Source: Bacteroidota bacterium (GTDB lineage: Bacteria > Bacteroidota > Bacteroidia > NS11-12g > UBA9320). Taken from it: a stretch of 11,863 bases of DNA. This document shows, piece by piece, positions 1-6,975 of the stretch; the stretch's first letter is position 1, and every line of letters begins with the position of its first letter. The position numbers and the translations under genes were made by a program. The stretch is from positions 1 through 11,863 of the forward strand of contig DNHN01000286.1 in assembly GCA_003485825.1 (NCBI GenBank). The letters are read 5' to 3'. Under the pieces are notes generated by a model that was given only the letters and a program-made list of their open reading frames with translations, was not told the origin of the DNA and searched no databases.

Positions 1-20
1 GCAATAAAGTGAATAACTAA

Positions 21-53
21 TTGTTAAATCAAAATATATCATAGATAAATTTG
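21..53 (+). promoter_or_regulatory. Bacteroidota-type promoter for the LysM protein gene
   Basis: A perfect TAnnTTTG element (TAAATTTG, 46-53) is preceded by TTG at 21-23 with 22 bases between them. This fits the TTG / TAnnTTTG promoter described for Bacteroidota, where the spacer is roughly 17-23 bases. Only 7 bases (CATTATA) separate the element from the ATG at 61, so transcription should begin at or within a few bases of the start codon. No ribosome binding site is visible in that interval. The promoter call comes from motif matching alone. Confidence 0.6.
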
Positions 54-60
54 CATTATA

Positions 61-1017
61 ATGAATAAAATAATCACCGTATTGCTTCTAATCGTTAGTA
101 TCGCAGCATCTGCACATAAAACGGATTCTGTAGGTACGAAAGTGAAAAATGGAACATCTTATATCTTACACAAGGTAGAGAAGGGGGATGGGCTCTATAG
201 TATCAGTAAAAAGTATGGAGTCAGTCTAAAAGAGATAGTAGCAGAGAATCCTGGATGTGAAAAAGTAGTCAAAATAGATCAAATAATTTGGGTGCCAACA
301 GATAGGAAACCTGTGCTAGAGGATAAGGTGGTAACGGATTACTTCAAAGGAACAAATGGAAGTATGGAGCCTGATAAGGCAAGTCAAAACGAGGGCGATC
401 AAAGTAAATCAGAGGTGACTACCTTTGCTAAGTACCATAAAGTAGTAGCAGGTGAGACACTGTATGCACTGAGTCTTAAGTACAACACCACCGTGGAAAT
501 GATTAAAACTTTGAACGGATTAGAATCTAATGAGCTGTCTGAGGGGCAGCGAATACTCGTGCAAGATGGGATGGCAAAGACGATAGAAATGGATAAAGAC
601 GAGGTCGTAGAAACGGATTATGAGCGAATGAAAGAGGAAATGAAGAAAAGCGAGTATGGAGATAAGGGGTTTGATACAGAAGTAGAGACCAGTACTGCTC
701 AAAGCTCAACAGGTTATAGTATTAAAGTAGAAAAGCTAGTAGAGTATAATATAGAGAAAGTAGAGGAGACCGGAACTGTATTAGTAGATGGAACTACTGT
801 ACCCAGTGACAAAAATTTTGCAATTCATTTTAATGCGCCAATAGGTACAGTAATAATGGTTACAAATCCTAAAAATAAAAATACGGTATTTGTTAAAGTA
901 ACAGGTAATTTCAATCGCCCTGAAGGCAGTGCTGAAATCATAAAGATGTCAGAGTCTTCTGCCGCTTCTATTGGGGTGAAATCTAAAGACAAAATACTGC
1001 TTAGCTATGCTAGGTAA
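61..1017 (+). CDS. Secreted LysM-repeat protein with RlpA-like C-terminal domain
   Basis: This 318-residue protein probably binds peptidoglycan in the periplasm. Residues 1-18 form a signal peptide ending in AASA. Two LysM domains follow at about 34-79 (HKVEKGDGLYSISKKYGV) and 125-168 (HKVVAGETLYALSLKYN), joined by a polar linker. A charged stretch (about 170-225) leads to a C-terminal domain (about 228-318) that resembles the double-psi beta-barrel of RlpA-like proteins, with APIGTVIMVTNPKN at 259-272 and EIIKMSESSAASIG near the end. The N-D-R-G-P-F segment that carries the catalytic Asp of active RlpA lytic transglycosylases is not recognisable: the sequence there is TGNFNRPEGS. The barrel is therefore more likely structural or binding than catalytic. 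The gene overlaps the next one by 11 bases, so the two are probably co-transcribed. The RlpA resemblance is by eye; the LysM calls are firm. Confidence 0.88.
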   Translation: MNKIITVLLLIVSIAASAHKTDSVGTKVKNGTSYILHKVEKGDGLYSISKKYGVSLKEIVAENPGCEKVVKIDQIIWVPTDRKPVLEDKVVTDYFKGTNGSMEPDKASQNEGDQSKSEVTTFAKYHKVVAGETLYALSLKYNTTVEMIKTLNGLESNELSEGQRILVQDGMAKTIEMDKDEVVETDYERMKEEMKKSEYGDKGFDTEVETSTAQSSTGYSIKVEKLVEYNIEKVEETGTVLVDGTTVPSDKNFAIHFNAPIGTVIMVTNPKNKNTVFVKVTGNFNRPEGSAEIIKMSESSAASIGVKSKDKILLSYAR

Positions 1018-2251
1018 TACGCTTACTCAAAACAGATTAACCTATTTATTTTACGCTGTTAGTCTTCTTGGGGTTTCAGCTTTGTGGTATTCGCCGGCTA
1101 TAGTAAGTGTTGCTACTGTGGTGTGTATAGTGCTAAGTCTGTTGAGGTTAAAATCCTTTTTCAAAACCCCATTTAAACCGGTAAGTGTGGTCTTAGTAGT
1201 ACTGATGCTCTTGGTTTTAATAGATGTAATAGTAAGTGGTTTTCAGGGTCAAGCATCAGCTAAGTTTTTGCTTATTTTAGGTTTTGTAGGAGTATTTACT
1301 GCTTCATATCACTTTGGGAAATCAGATTCAAGGACGATGCTAATATACCTACTCATAATCTCAAGTATAGTGGCATTGGTCAATATGATTGCAGTAGGAA
1401 ACTATTTCATGCACAAAGAATACTTTGATACTATGCTTCTTCAGAGTAAGCATATCCCCGTTGGTATGCATCACATCCATTTTGGAGTACTAAATGGCTT
1501 GCTGATAATACTACTTTTTGGCTCTTTCTTTGTGATTGAAAAATGGAATAGGGTACACAAGATAATTAGCACAATTATCTTATCCATTATTTTCATATCC
1601 TTTCATATCTTAAGTTCACGTACGGGCTTATTCTCGTTTTATGGTGCTAGTCTAGTGATGCTGGTAGTGTACGCTGTACGCAAGAGTCAGTACAAAGTAA
1701 TTATGATAGGAGTGCTCACGTTGAGTGTGTCTTTAGGAGCAGCATATGGCCTGAGTAGCTCATTCCAAAATAAAGTAGCGAACAGCATAGAAGATATGAG
1801 TAGTTGGGGGAAGGGTGAGGAAATTAATTATAAATCTATGGGGATGCGCATAGAGGCTGCACGGATGTGTGTGTACATTATCCGTTTTAATCCATTGGGA
1901 GTAGGCGCAACAGCACAAGATGCAGCTATGGCAGCAACCTATGAAGCATTAGATAGTGTCTTATTGGAGGAGAATAGAGTAGGTCCACATAACCAGTTTT
2001 TAGAGTACGGTGTGAAATATGGATGGTTCGGTCTACTCGTAATCCTATCTTTTTTCTTCAGTTTATTTGCATGGGCAAAAGACTCCAGTTTTAGTATGTG
2101 GGGCATAATCACATTGCTTTTTATTGCTGTCTTTTTTGAGTCATTGCTGGAGCGGCAGGCTAGTTTATACTTTATAGCTCTATTAGTACCACTTTCGTAT
2201 CATTTTTTTGTTAAAAAGGGTATTAATGATGCTGCTGAAGACTTAATCTAG
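1007..2251 (+). CDS. O-antigen ligase/polymerase-like integral membrane protein
   Basis: This 414-residue polytopic inner-membrane protein has about ten or more hydrophobic segments over most of its length. A large hydrophilic loop lies at about residues 253-335, before the last membrane segments. The loop carries the pattern typical of the O-antigen ligase (Wzy_C/WaaL) family: an Arg-rich entry (MGMRIEAARM), then NPLGVGA, then GPHNQFLEYGVKYGWFG, where His328-Asn329 matches the conserved HN motif. Family members transfer or polymerise undecaprenyl-linked glycans on the periplasmic side; the substrate here cannot be read from sequence. No glycosyltransferase, flippase or other polysaccharide gene is in the window, which is unusual for a dedicated O-antigen locus. 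The ATG lies inside the end of the LysM gene (11-base overlap), suggesting translational coupling. WaaL-type ligase, Wzy-type polymerase and protein O-glycan ligase cannot be told apart here. Confidence 0.82.
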   Translation: MLGNTLTQNRLTYLFYAVSLLGVSALWYSPAIVSVATVVCIVLSLLRLKSFFKTPFKPVSVVLVVLMLLVLIDVIVSGFQGQASAKFLLILGFVGVFTASYHFGKSDSRTMLIYLLIISSIVALVNMIAVGNYFMHKEYFDTMLLQSKHIPVGMHHIHFGVLNGLLIILLFGSFFVIEKWNRVHKIISTIILSIIFISFHILSSRTGLFSFYGASLVMLVVYAVRKSQYKVIMIGVLTLSVSLGAAYGLSSSFQNKVANSIEDMSSWGKGEEINYKSMGMRIEAARMCVYIIRFNPLGVGATAQDAAMAATYEALDSVLLEENRVGPHNQFLEYGVKYGWFGLLVILSFFFSLFAWAKDSSFSMWGIITLLFIAVFFESLLERQASLYFIALLVPLSYHFFVKKGINDAAEDLI

Positions 2252-2263
2252 ATTTTTTGACGT

Positions 2264-2271
2264 TATTTTTG
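2264..2271 (+). promoter_or_regulatory. Candidate -7 promoter element before the 2285 gene
   Basis: TATTTTTG matches the Bacteroidota -7 consensus TAnnTTTG exactly and ends 13 bases before the ATG at 2285. I see no TTG at the expected 17-23 base spacing upstream. In T-rich intergenic DNA such a match can arise by chance, so this is weaker than the elements upstream of 61 and 3091. Confidence 0.35.
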
Positions 2272-2284
2272 AAGCATATACAAA

Positions 2285-3058
2285 ATGAAAAAAATACTAC
2301 TGTTAAGTGTCATCTTTTTTAGTATCCAGGGTTCTGCTCAGGATGTTGTATACGGTGACGAAGTACAAGAAGATACCAGCAGAAGGAAGCCTTCTGGACT
2401 TCTTGATTACGAAAACAGACTATTTTTGGGTTTGTCAAACACTTTCTTTATTGACTTCATCACAAGTCCACTGACAGAAGGCGAAATGATTACTAAAAAA
2501 GTAATTAATAATGTGCCCACAGATGTAAGTGTGCCTATAGCTGAGCAGACTATTTATCAGTCCTTTTTCTCCATTGGTATCACCCCAAGGTATAATCTTC
2601 AAGAGTTAAGTAATAAAGCTGCAATAGCACTATCAGCGCCGGTCTCATTTGGTTTTGGTAGCTCTGGTTCAGCAAATAAGGATGTAGTAGGAGCTCAAGG
2701 TTTTGGGAATATTCAAATTCCACTGTTACTCAATTTATATTATGGTGCAGAGGCAACCAATAAGGTAGATGAGGATTTTGGTTTAAATGTTGGAGCTGGT
2801 TTTGAGCTCAATAAAATTGGAATTTTAAATCTAGGCACTGTAGGTGTGGAACGACCCAGTAATAGAGCATGGATAATGCCCACAGTACAAGCAGGAGTTC
2901 AGTTTTACAGGGGGTACAGTCCAGTGGAAGTCCACATTAAATATGGGTTTGGTAAGCTACAAGAGCAGTTTATAGACCAATACGGGAATAGACTTTTGGA
3001 TGGTAAAAAAGTGACACGAGCTTCCAGTTTAAAACTAAGCATTACTTATTTGCTATAA
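2285..3058 (+). CDS. Exported protein, probable outer-membrane beta-barrel, function unknown
   Basis: I do not recognise a family for this 257-residue protein. Residues 1-19 are a clear Sec signal peptide (MKKILLLSVIFFSIQGSAQ) with likely cleavage after SAQ, a common cleavage site in Bacteroidota. The mature part starts acidic and polar, then shows alternating hydrophobic/polar stretches with many Gly and aromatic residues (LFLGLSNTFFIDF, VSFGFGSSG, LLLNLYYGAE, LNVGAGFELN, VQAGVQFYRG, VHIKYGFGKL). It ends in SSLKLSITYLL, a plausible final amphipathic strand. This pattern suggests a small outer-membrane beta-barrel of roughly 8-10 strands. It lies 33 bases after the O-antigen ligase-like gene on the same strand and could be co-transcribed with it, although a possible promoter element lies between them. 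The localisation is inferred and the function is unknown. Confidence 0.75.
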   Translation: MKKILLLSVIFFSIQGSAQDVVYGDEVQEDTSRRKPSGLLDYENRLFLGLSNTFFIDFITSPLTEGEMITKKVINNVPTDVSVPIAEQTIYQSFFSIGITPRYNLQELSNKAAIALSAPVSFGFGSSGSANKDVVGAQGFGNIQIPLLLNLYYGAEATNKVDEDFGLNVGAGFELNKIGILNLGTVGVERPSNRAWIMPTVQAGVQFYRGYSPVEVHIKYGFGKLQEQFIDQYGNRLLDGKKVTRASSLKLSITYLL

Positions 3059-3083
3059 TCTAATTTTTCATAGTTTAACTTCG
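3049..3083 (+). promoter_or_regulatory. Candidate promoter for ppk1
   Basis: TTTG at 3049-3052 (inside the last codons of the preceding gene) and TAACTTCG at 3076-3083 are separated by 23 bases, resembling the Bacteroidota -33/-7 pair with one mismatch in TAnnTTTG. The -7-like element ends exactly 7 bases before the ATG at 3091, the same distance as upstream of the gene at 61. This again implies a leaderless or nearly leaderless transcript. The call is by motif only. Confidence 0.45.
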
Positions 3084-3090
3084 CCCGATA

Positions 3091-5091
3091 ATGTTGAATA
3101 GAGATATAAGCTGGCTATCTTTTAATGAGCGAGTACTGCAGGAAGCACAAGACAGTACTGTCCCGCTGATAGAGCGGATGCGTTTTTTAGGTATATACTC
3201 CAATAACCTTGATGAATTTTTTAGAGTCCGTGTAGCGACTTCACTAAGACTTAAGAAAGCACTAAATGGTGTAGATCCTGAAAAAGCTGAAGAGACTGCC
3301 GCCGTTTTAGCTGAAATACAGAAGAAGGTAATTTCACTACAACAGGTATTTTATAGTACGTATGAGGAGATTTTAGATGAGTTGGAAGTGCATCACATTT
3401 ATATAAAAGATGAGTCCGATCTCAATGAGGAACAGCAGCATTTTGTTCGAAAATTTTTCCTCAAAGAAGTTGAATCCCTGATCACACCAATCATACTAAG
3501 CAACATTAAGAAGTTTCCTTACCTCAAGGATAAATCAGTATATCTCTTTATTTCACTTCAAAAGAAAAGTGAGAAAAATATCAATGCGTTGATCGAGTTG
3601 CCCACGGATTACTTGTCCCGGTTTATTGTACTGCCAAGTCCCAACGGTGAGAAGCATATTATTTATTTGGATGATGTCATTCGATTCAATATGCCATACA
3701 TATTGTCCATTTTTTCTCCTCAGGAGATAGAGTCCTATATTATAAAAGTAACTCGAGATTCTGAATTAGATTTAGATGATGATTTTAGTGAGAGTTACTA
3801 TGAGCGCATCACTAAGAGTCTCGCGAATAGAAAAAAAGGCAGAGTAGTTCGTTTGGTCTATGATAAAGAGATGCCTCAGCATCATATAGACTTTATACTA
3901 TCTAATATTAAAATGTCCAATGAGGACAATCTCATACCCGGAGGGAAGTACCATAATTTCAGGGACTTTATGGGATTTCCCAGCCTTGGCAATGATCAAC
4001 TTACTTTCAATAAGTTAGAACCGATAGAACATAAATATATCGATGAAACTAGGCCACTGCTGAAACAAGTAAGTGATAAAGACTTTCTGTTTCACTTTCC
4101 GTATCATCCATTTGATTATATCATAGACCTTATACGCGAGGCGGCTATAGACCCTAAGGTTACCTCTATTAAAATGAGTCTATATCGAGTAGCTCCTAAG
4201 AGTAAGATTATAAAGGCCCTAAAGAATGCTGCGCGCAATGGTAAAATGGTGTATGTAGTCATAGAACTTAGAGCGCGTTTTGACGAGGAGGCCAATTTGG
4301 AGTGGTCTAAACAGCTACAAGAAGAGAATATACGAATAGATTTCGGTCTGAAAGGGTTGAAAGTGCACAGTAAACTATTATTAATACAGCGTAAGACGAA
4401 AGGTGAATTAAAGAATTATGCGCTCATTAGTACCGGTAATTTTCACGAAAAAACTTCAGAAATTTACGGTGACACAGCTTTACTCACTTCAGATGTTCGT
4501 ATTACGAATGATGTAGCTAAAGTATTTGAGATATTTGATAAGCCTTACCTTCCGTTCACTTTTGACCACTTACTGATAGCGCCTATAAACCTCAGGAAAG
4601 GTTTGATGGATGCCATAGATAGCGAAATACAAAAAGTAAATGAAGGTGGGAAGGGATACATCTTCTTAAAACTCAATAATCTGGTAGACGAAGGTATGAT
4701 AACGGCCTTATATGAAGCAGCAGATAAAGGCGTAGAAATAAGACTTATCGTTCGTGGTGTATGTAGCCTTATTCCTAGGACTAATATCATGTTGCGCAGT
4801 ATTGTTGGTAGGTTCTTAGAACATTCACGTATATTTTGGTTTGGTGATGAATCCACGGGGACCATCTATATGGGTTCTGCCGACCTCATGACGCGTAACC
4901 TTGATGTGCGCGTAGAAGCAGTGACTCCCATATATGATTCAGTGTTAAGGACTGAATTGGTAGACTACCTTAACTTACAATGGAGGGACAATAAGAGTGC
5001 ACGAGTGATAGATGCAGTGTCTAGTAATCAGATGTATACGAATAATGAAGAACCGGTGGACTCACAAATAGATTGGTTTAGTCATCTTTAA
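3091..5091 (+). CDS. ppk1: Polyphosphate kinase 1
   Basis: This 666-residue enzyme (E. coli PPK: 688) reversibly transfers the gamma-phosphate of ATP onto inorganic polyphosphate. All four family regions are present: the N-terminal four-helix domain beginning NRDISWLSFNERVLQEA with SNNLDEFFRVRVA, the head domain, and two phospholipase-D-like C-terminal domains. The autophosphorylated histidine of E. coli (His435) corresponds to His426 in GLKVHSK. The Mg-binding arginines correspond to Arg366 (SLYRVA) and Arg396 (IELRARFDEEAN), and E. coli His592 corresponds to His578 (FLEHSRI). The position of E. coli His454 is Leu445 (YALISTGNFHEKT). The C-terminal SADLMTRNLDVRVEAVTPI is typical. The ATG at 3091 begins right at the family start, so the start is secure. 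The gene converges with the phosphatase gene, with 7 bases between the stop codons. Confidence 0.97.
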   Translation: MLNRDISWLSFNERVLQEAQDSTVPLIERMRFLGIYSNNLDEFFRVRVATSLRLKKALNGVDPEKAEETAAVLAEIQKKVISLQQVFYSTYEEILDELEVHHIYIKDESDLNEEQQHFVRKFFLKEVESLITPIILSNIKKFPYLKDKSVYLFISLQKKSEKNINALIELPTDYLSRFIVLPSPNGEKHIIYLDDVIRFNMPYILSIFSPQEIESYIIKVTRDSELDLDDDFSESYYERITKSLANRKKGRVVRLVYDKEMPQHHIDFILSNIKMSNEDNLIPGGKYHNFRDFMGFPSLGNDQLTFNKLEPIEHKYIDETRPLLKQVSDKDFLFHFPYHPFDYIIDLIREAAIDPKVTSIKMSLYRVAPKSKIIKALKNAARNGKMVYVVIELRARFDEEANLEWSKQLQEENIRIDFGLKGLKVHSKLLLIQRKTKGELKNYALISTGNFHEKTSEIYGDTALLTSDVRITNDVAKVFEIFDKPYLPFTFDHLLIAPINLRKGLMDAIDSEIQKVNEGGKGYIFLKLNNLVDEGMITALYEAADKGVEIRLIVRGVCSLIPRTNIMLRSIVGRFLEHSRIFWFGDESTGTIYMGSADLMTRNLDVRVEAVTPIYDSVLRTELVDYLNLQWRDNKSARVIDAVSSNQMYTNNEEPVDSQIDWFSHL

Positions 5092-5098
5092 AGCAGTA

Positions 5099-6712
5099 TT
5101 ATTTTAATAGGTTAACACCATCCATGGTTACCTCATCTATGCCTAATATTTGGAGTAGAGTAGGGGCGATATCCACGGTAAACACTGTGCTATCTGACTG
5201 CATAGCAGAAACACCTTGTCCATAGATAATGAAAGGGACATGGGTGTCATAGTCATAGGGTGTACCGTGTGTAGTACCACATGACCTCATATCTACTAAG
5301 TTTCCTTTTTGTGGGATGGTCTGTATGAAATAACCATATCGTGGATCATAACTGTTTCTTAGATGCGGTAGAGGAAACGATTTATCAGAATTCAGGTAAT
5401 CTGAAGGACTATACGCACCTGCTATGTATGGAAGAGCTCGCAATTTTTCTTTGAGTAACGTCACGTAACTAGTGGTATCTATAGTATGAAGTTTTAAATA
5501 GGCGAAATTAGGTTCTACGCCGCTATAGGAAGATGCAAGTAGTGTAGGTTGGGAGAGTTCGAAATGAGTTTGAAGCTCTTTATCTATGTGTTGCATGTCG
5601 TCGTCAAATTGCTTGTGCTCTATGCGTTCGGCGTTAGGAATTTCAGAGAACTCAGGCATTGGTACTACACCGTGATCCGCCGTGATGGCAATAGTGTAAT
5701 TTCCAGTACCTACTGTAGCGTCTAGGTATGTCCTAAAGTCGTCAATGTACGTGTCTAACCGGTAGTAATAGTCTGCTATTTCTCGGCTATTAGGCCCAAA
5801 CTGGTGTCCGATAACATCTGCTGCTGAAAGTCCTACCGTGAGCACATCGCAGTGTTCATCCTGACCCAGTGCTTCTTTCGCTATCAGTTGCTTAGCAAAT
5901 GCTAATACATAATGGTCGCCGAAGGGCGTGTTCCACAGGAAGTTTCCGACTCTATCACTGGATACATACTGTGAATCGAGACTAGCTACCGTATGGGGAA
6001 ACCAAGGTAGAAACTTACCGCACTCGTAGGATACACTATCTCTGTCCAATTTAGCTTTGGCGTATGGTGTATGGTATATCCAGCCAGTGGTTATGGATTC
6101 ACGCTCTACCGAGTCCCCCGTGAAGCTACGAGCCCATTCAGGAAAGGGTTCGTGGTAGTAATCTGAACTGACCATTCGTGTACTTTCCGCATCAAACCAA
6201 AACGCTCTGTTGGCATTTTTACCACCCATTAGAATGGAGCTTCTATCTTTTAGGGCTACACTGTAAGACTTGCTTTTTGGGATTGTACTCTTCACTATAT
6301 CTCCTAGGGTAGGCCTCTGAAGTCTAGCTGCGCTTACTTTTTTGAGTTTACAGTTTTCCACGCCTACAAACTGTATGGCAGTATCAAGTATAGAATACTC
6401 AGTGATACCTGAAGCACGTACATATACATTGTTATCTACGATGCCGTGTGTGCTGGGATAGCATCCCGTGGCTAGCGTTGCGTGGCCAGCTGCTGTAGTA
6501 GTCCGTGCATGGTAGTGGTGCATTTGAGTGAATACTGCACTTTTACTGAGGAGCGACTTATGTGTAATTGGCATAAAGGTAGGGTCCTCTAAGTACGATG
6601 CGCCCATTTGGTCTACACTAATGAGTACGAGTAGTTTTTGTGTTTTTGGCTTGGTTGAATTGCCACAAGACAACAGTAAAGTGGCAAAGACTACGTATAT
6701 GATACTTTTCAC
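5099..6712 (-). CDS. pafA: PafA-like alkaline phosphatase, lipoprotein (alkaline phosphatase superfamily)
   Basis: A secreted phosphomonoesterase of the alkaline phosphatase superfamily, about 537 residues (characterised PafA: about 546). From a GTG start at 6712 the N-terminus is MKSIIYVVFATLLLSC with Cys16 as the probable lipidation site. An in-frame TTG at 6733 would add seven residues (MDCLFRT) and is a worse signal-peptide start. Superfamily metal ligands are visible: Asp34 (SVDQ), Thr73 as nucleophile (TTTAAGH), Asp299 and His303 (ADVIGH), Asp346-His347 (TADHG) and His482 (TTHGTPYDYDTHVP). The residues that distinguish PafA-type monoesterases from phosphodiesterase relatives also align: Asn94 (VDN) and Lys155/Arg157 (ALKDR), matching PafA Asn100 and Lys162/Arg164. 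It should therefore release phosphate from organic monoesters in the periplasm. The Cys is followed by GNSTKPK, without an acidic surface-export signal. It is divergent from the receptor gene at 7055. Confidence 0.9.
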   Translation of the reverse strand: MKSIIYVVFATLLLSCGNSTKPKTQKLLVLISVDQMGASYLEDPTFMPITHKSLLSKSAVFTQMHHYHARTTTAAGHATLATGCYPSTHGIVDNNVYVRASGITEYSILDTAIQFVGVENCKLKKVSAARLQRPTLGDIVKSTIPKSKSYSVALKDRSSILMGGKNANRAFWFDAESTRMVSSDYYHEPFPEWARSFTGDSVERESITTGWIYHTPYAKAKLDRDSVSYECGKFLPWFPHTVASLDSQYVSSDRVGNFLWNTPFGDHYVLAFAKQLIAKEALGQDEHCDVLTVGLSAADVIGHQFGPNSREIADYYYRLDTYIDDFRTYLDATVGTGNYTIAITADHGVVPMPEFSEIPNAERIEHKQFDDDMQHIDKELQTHFELSQPTLLASSYSGVEPNFAYLKLHTIDTTSYVTLLKEKLRALPYIAGAYSPSDYLNSDKSFPLPHLRNSYDPRYGYFIQTIPQKGNLVDMRSCGTTHGTPYDYDTHVPFIIYGQGVSAMQSDSTVFTVDIAPTLLQILGIDEVTMDGVNLLK

Positions 6713-6818
6713 AGTGCGAAATAAACAATCCAATGTTATCTTATAACTGGAGTTTCATTATTATTTTGATTTTTTACCTATTTAGGTGGTTTAGATTACA
6801 TTTAGCAACGGAATACAA

Positions 6819-6833
6819 GACGTTTAAAACGTC
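6819..6833. repeat. 15-base palindrome, possible operator
   Basis: GACGTTT-A-AAACGTC has two perfect 7-base arms around a single central A. With no room for a loop, a two-fold DNA-binding site for a dimeric regulator is more plausible than an RNA hairpin. It lies about 106 bases upstream of the phosphatase start and about 221 bases upstream of the receptor start, within the divergent control region. I saw no second copy in the window. The operator role is inference. Confidence 0.4.
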
Positions 6834-6874
6834 GTTCAGAGAACAGGTGTTGCTGAGTAATGGATATATAATGT

Positions 6875-6909
6875 CACTGCTAGTGGGCATTCATTGCCAG
6901 TTAACAGTG
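6875..6909. repeat. Imperfect 35-base inverted repeat, possible RNA hairpin
   Basis: Two 15-base halves (6875-6889 and 6895-6909) flank a 5-base loop TTCAT. The pairing is CACTG with CAGTG, one mismatch, TAGT with GTTA (two of the four pairs are G-U if RNA), one mismatch, and GGCA with TGCC at the loop: 13 of 15 positions. It directly abuts a second hairpin at 6909-6932. It is not followed by a T-run, so it is not an obvious intrinsic terminator on either strand. Confidence 0.4.
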
Positions 6910-6932
6910 CGATATCCTGTATACCCTATCGC
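6909..6932. repeat. Inverted repeat GCGATA/TATCGC
   Basis: Perfect 6-base arms (GCGATA at 6909-6914 and TATCGC at 6927-6932) enclose a 12-base loop. It starts on the last base of the preceding imperfect repeat, so the two form a continuous 58-base structured block from 6875 to 6932. Six-base arms can occur by chance; the adjacency is what makes it notable. Confidence 0.35.
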
Positions 6933-6975
6933 ATATACTTTTACAGAAAAAAGTAGTGCACATTAGCCGCCTTAG

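Noticed and set aside
520..709. Two minus-strand reading frames of 60 codons inside the LysM gene
   Set aside because: They overlap each other in different frames and lie opposite a well-supported gene, so they are shadow frames.
4545..4865. 106-codon minus-strand reading frame inside ppk1
   Set aside because: It lies wholly within a strongly conserved coding region (PPK1 C-terminal domains) and shows no family features; it is a shadow frame.
5085..5110. Possible bidirectional terminator between ppk1 and the phosphatase gene
   Set aside because: The junction is A/T rich but I found no stem of useful length, so no terminator is called.
6733..6966. 77-codon plus-strand reading frame with a hydrophobic N-terminus in the divergent gap
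   Set aside because: It would start inside the phosphatase's possible 5' end, has no clear promoter or signal, shows no recognisable domain, and its sequence is occupied by palindromes and hairpins. I treat the stretch as intergenic; conservation in relatives would change this.
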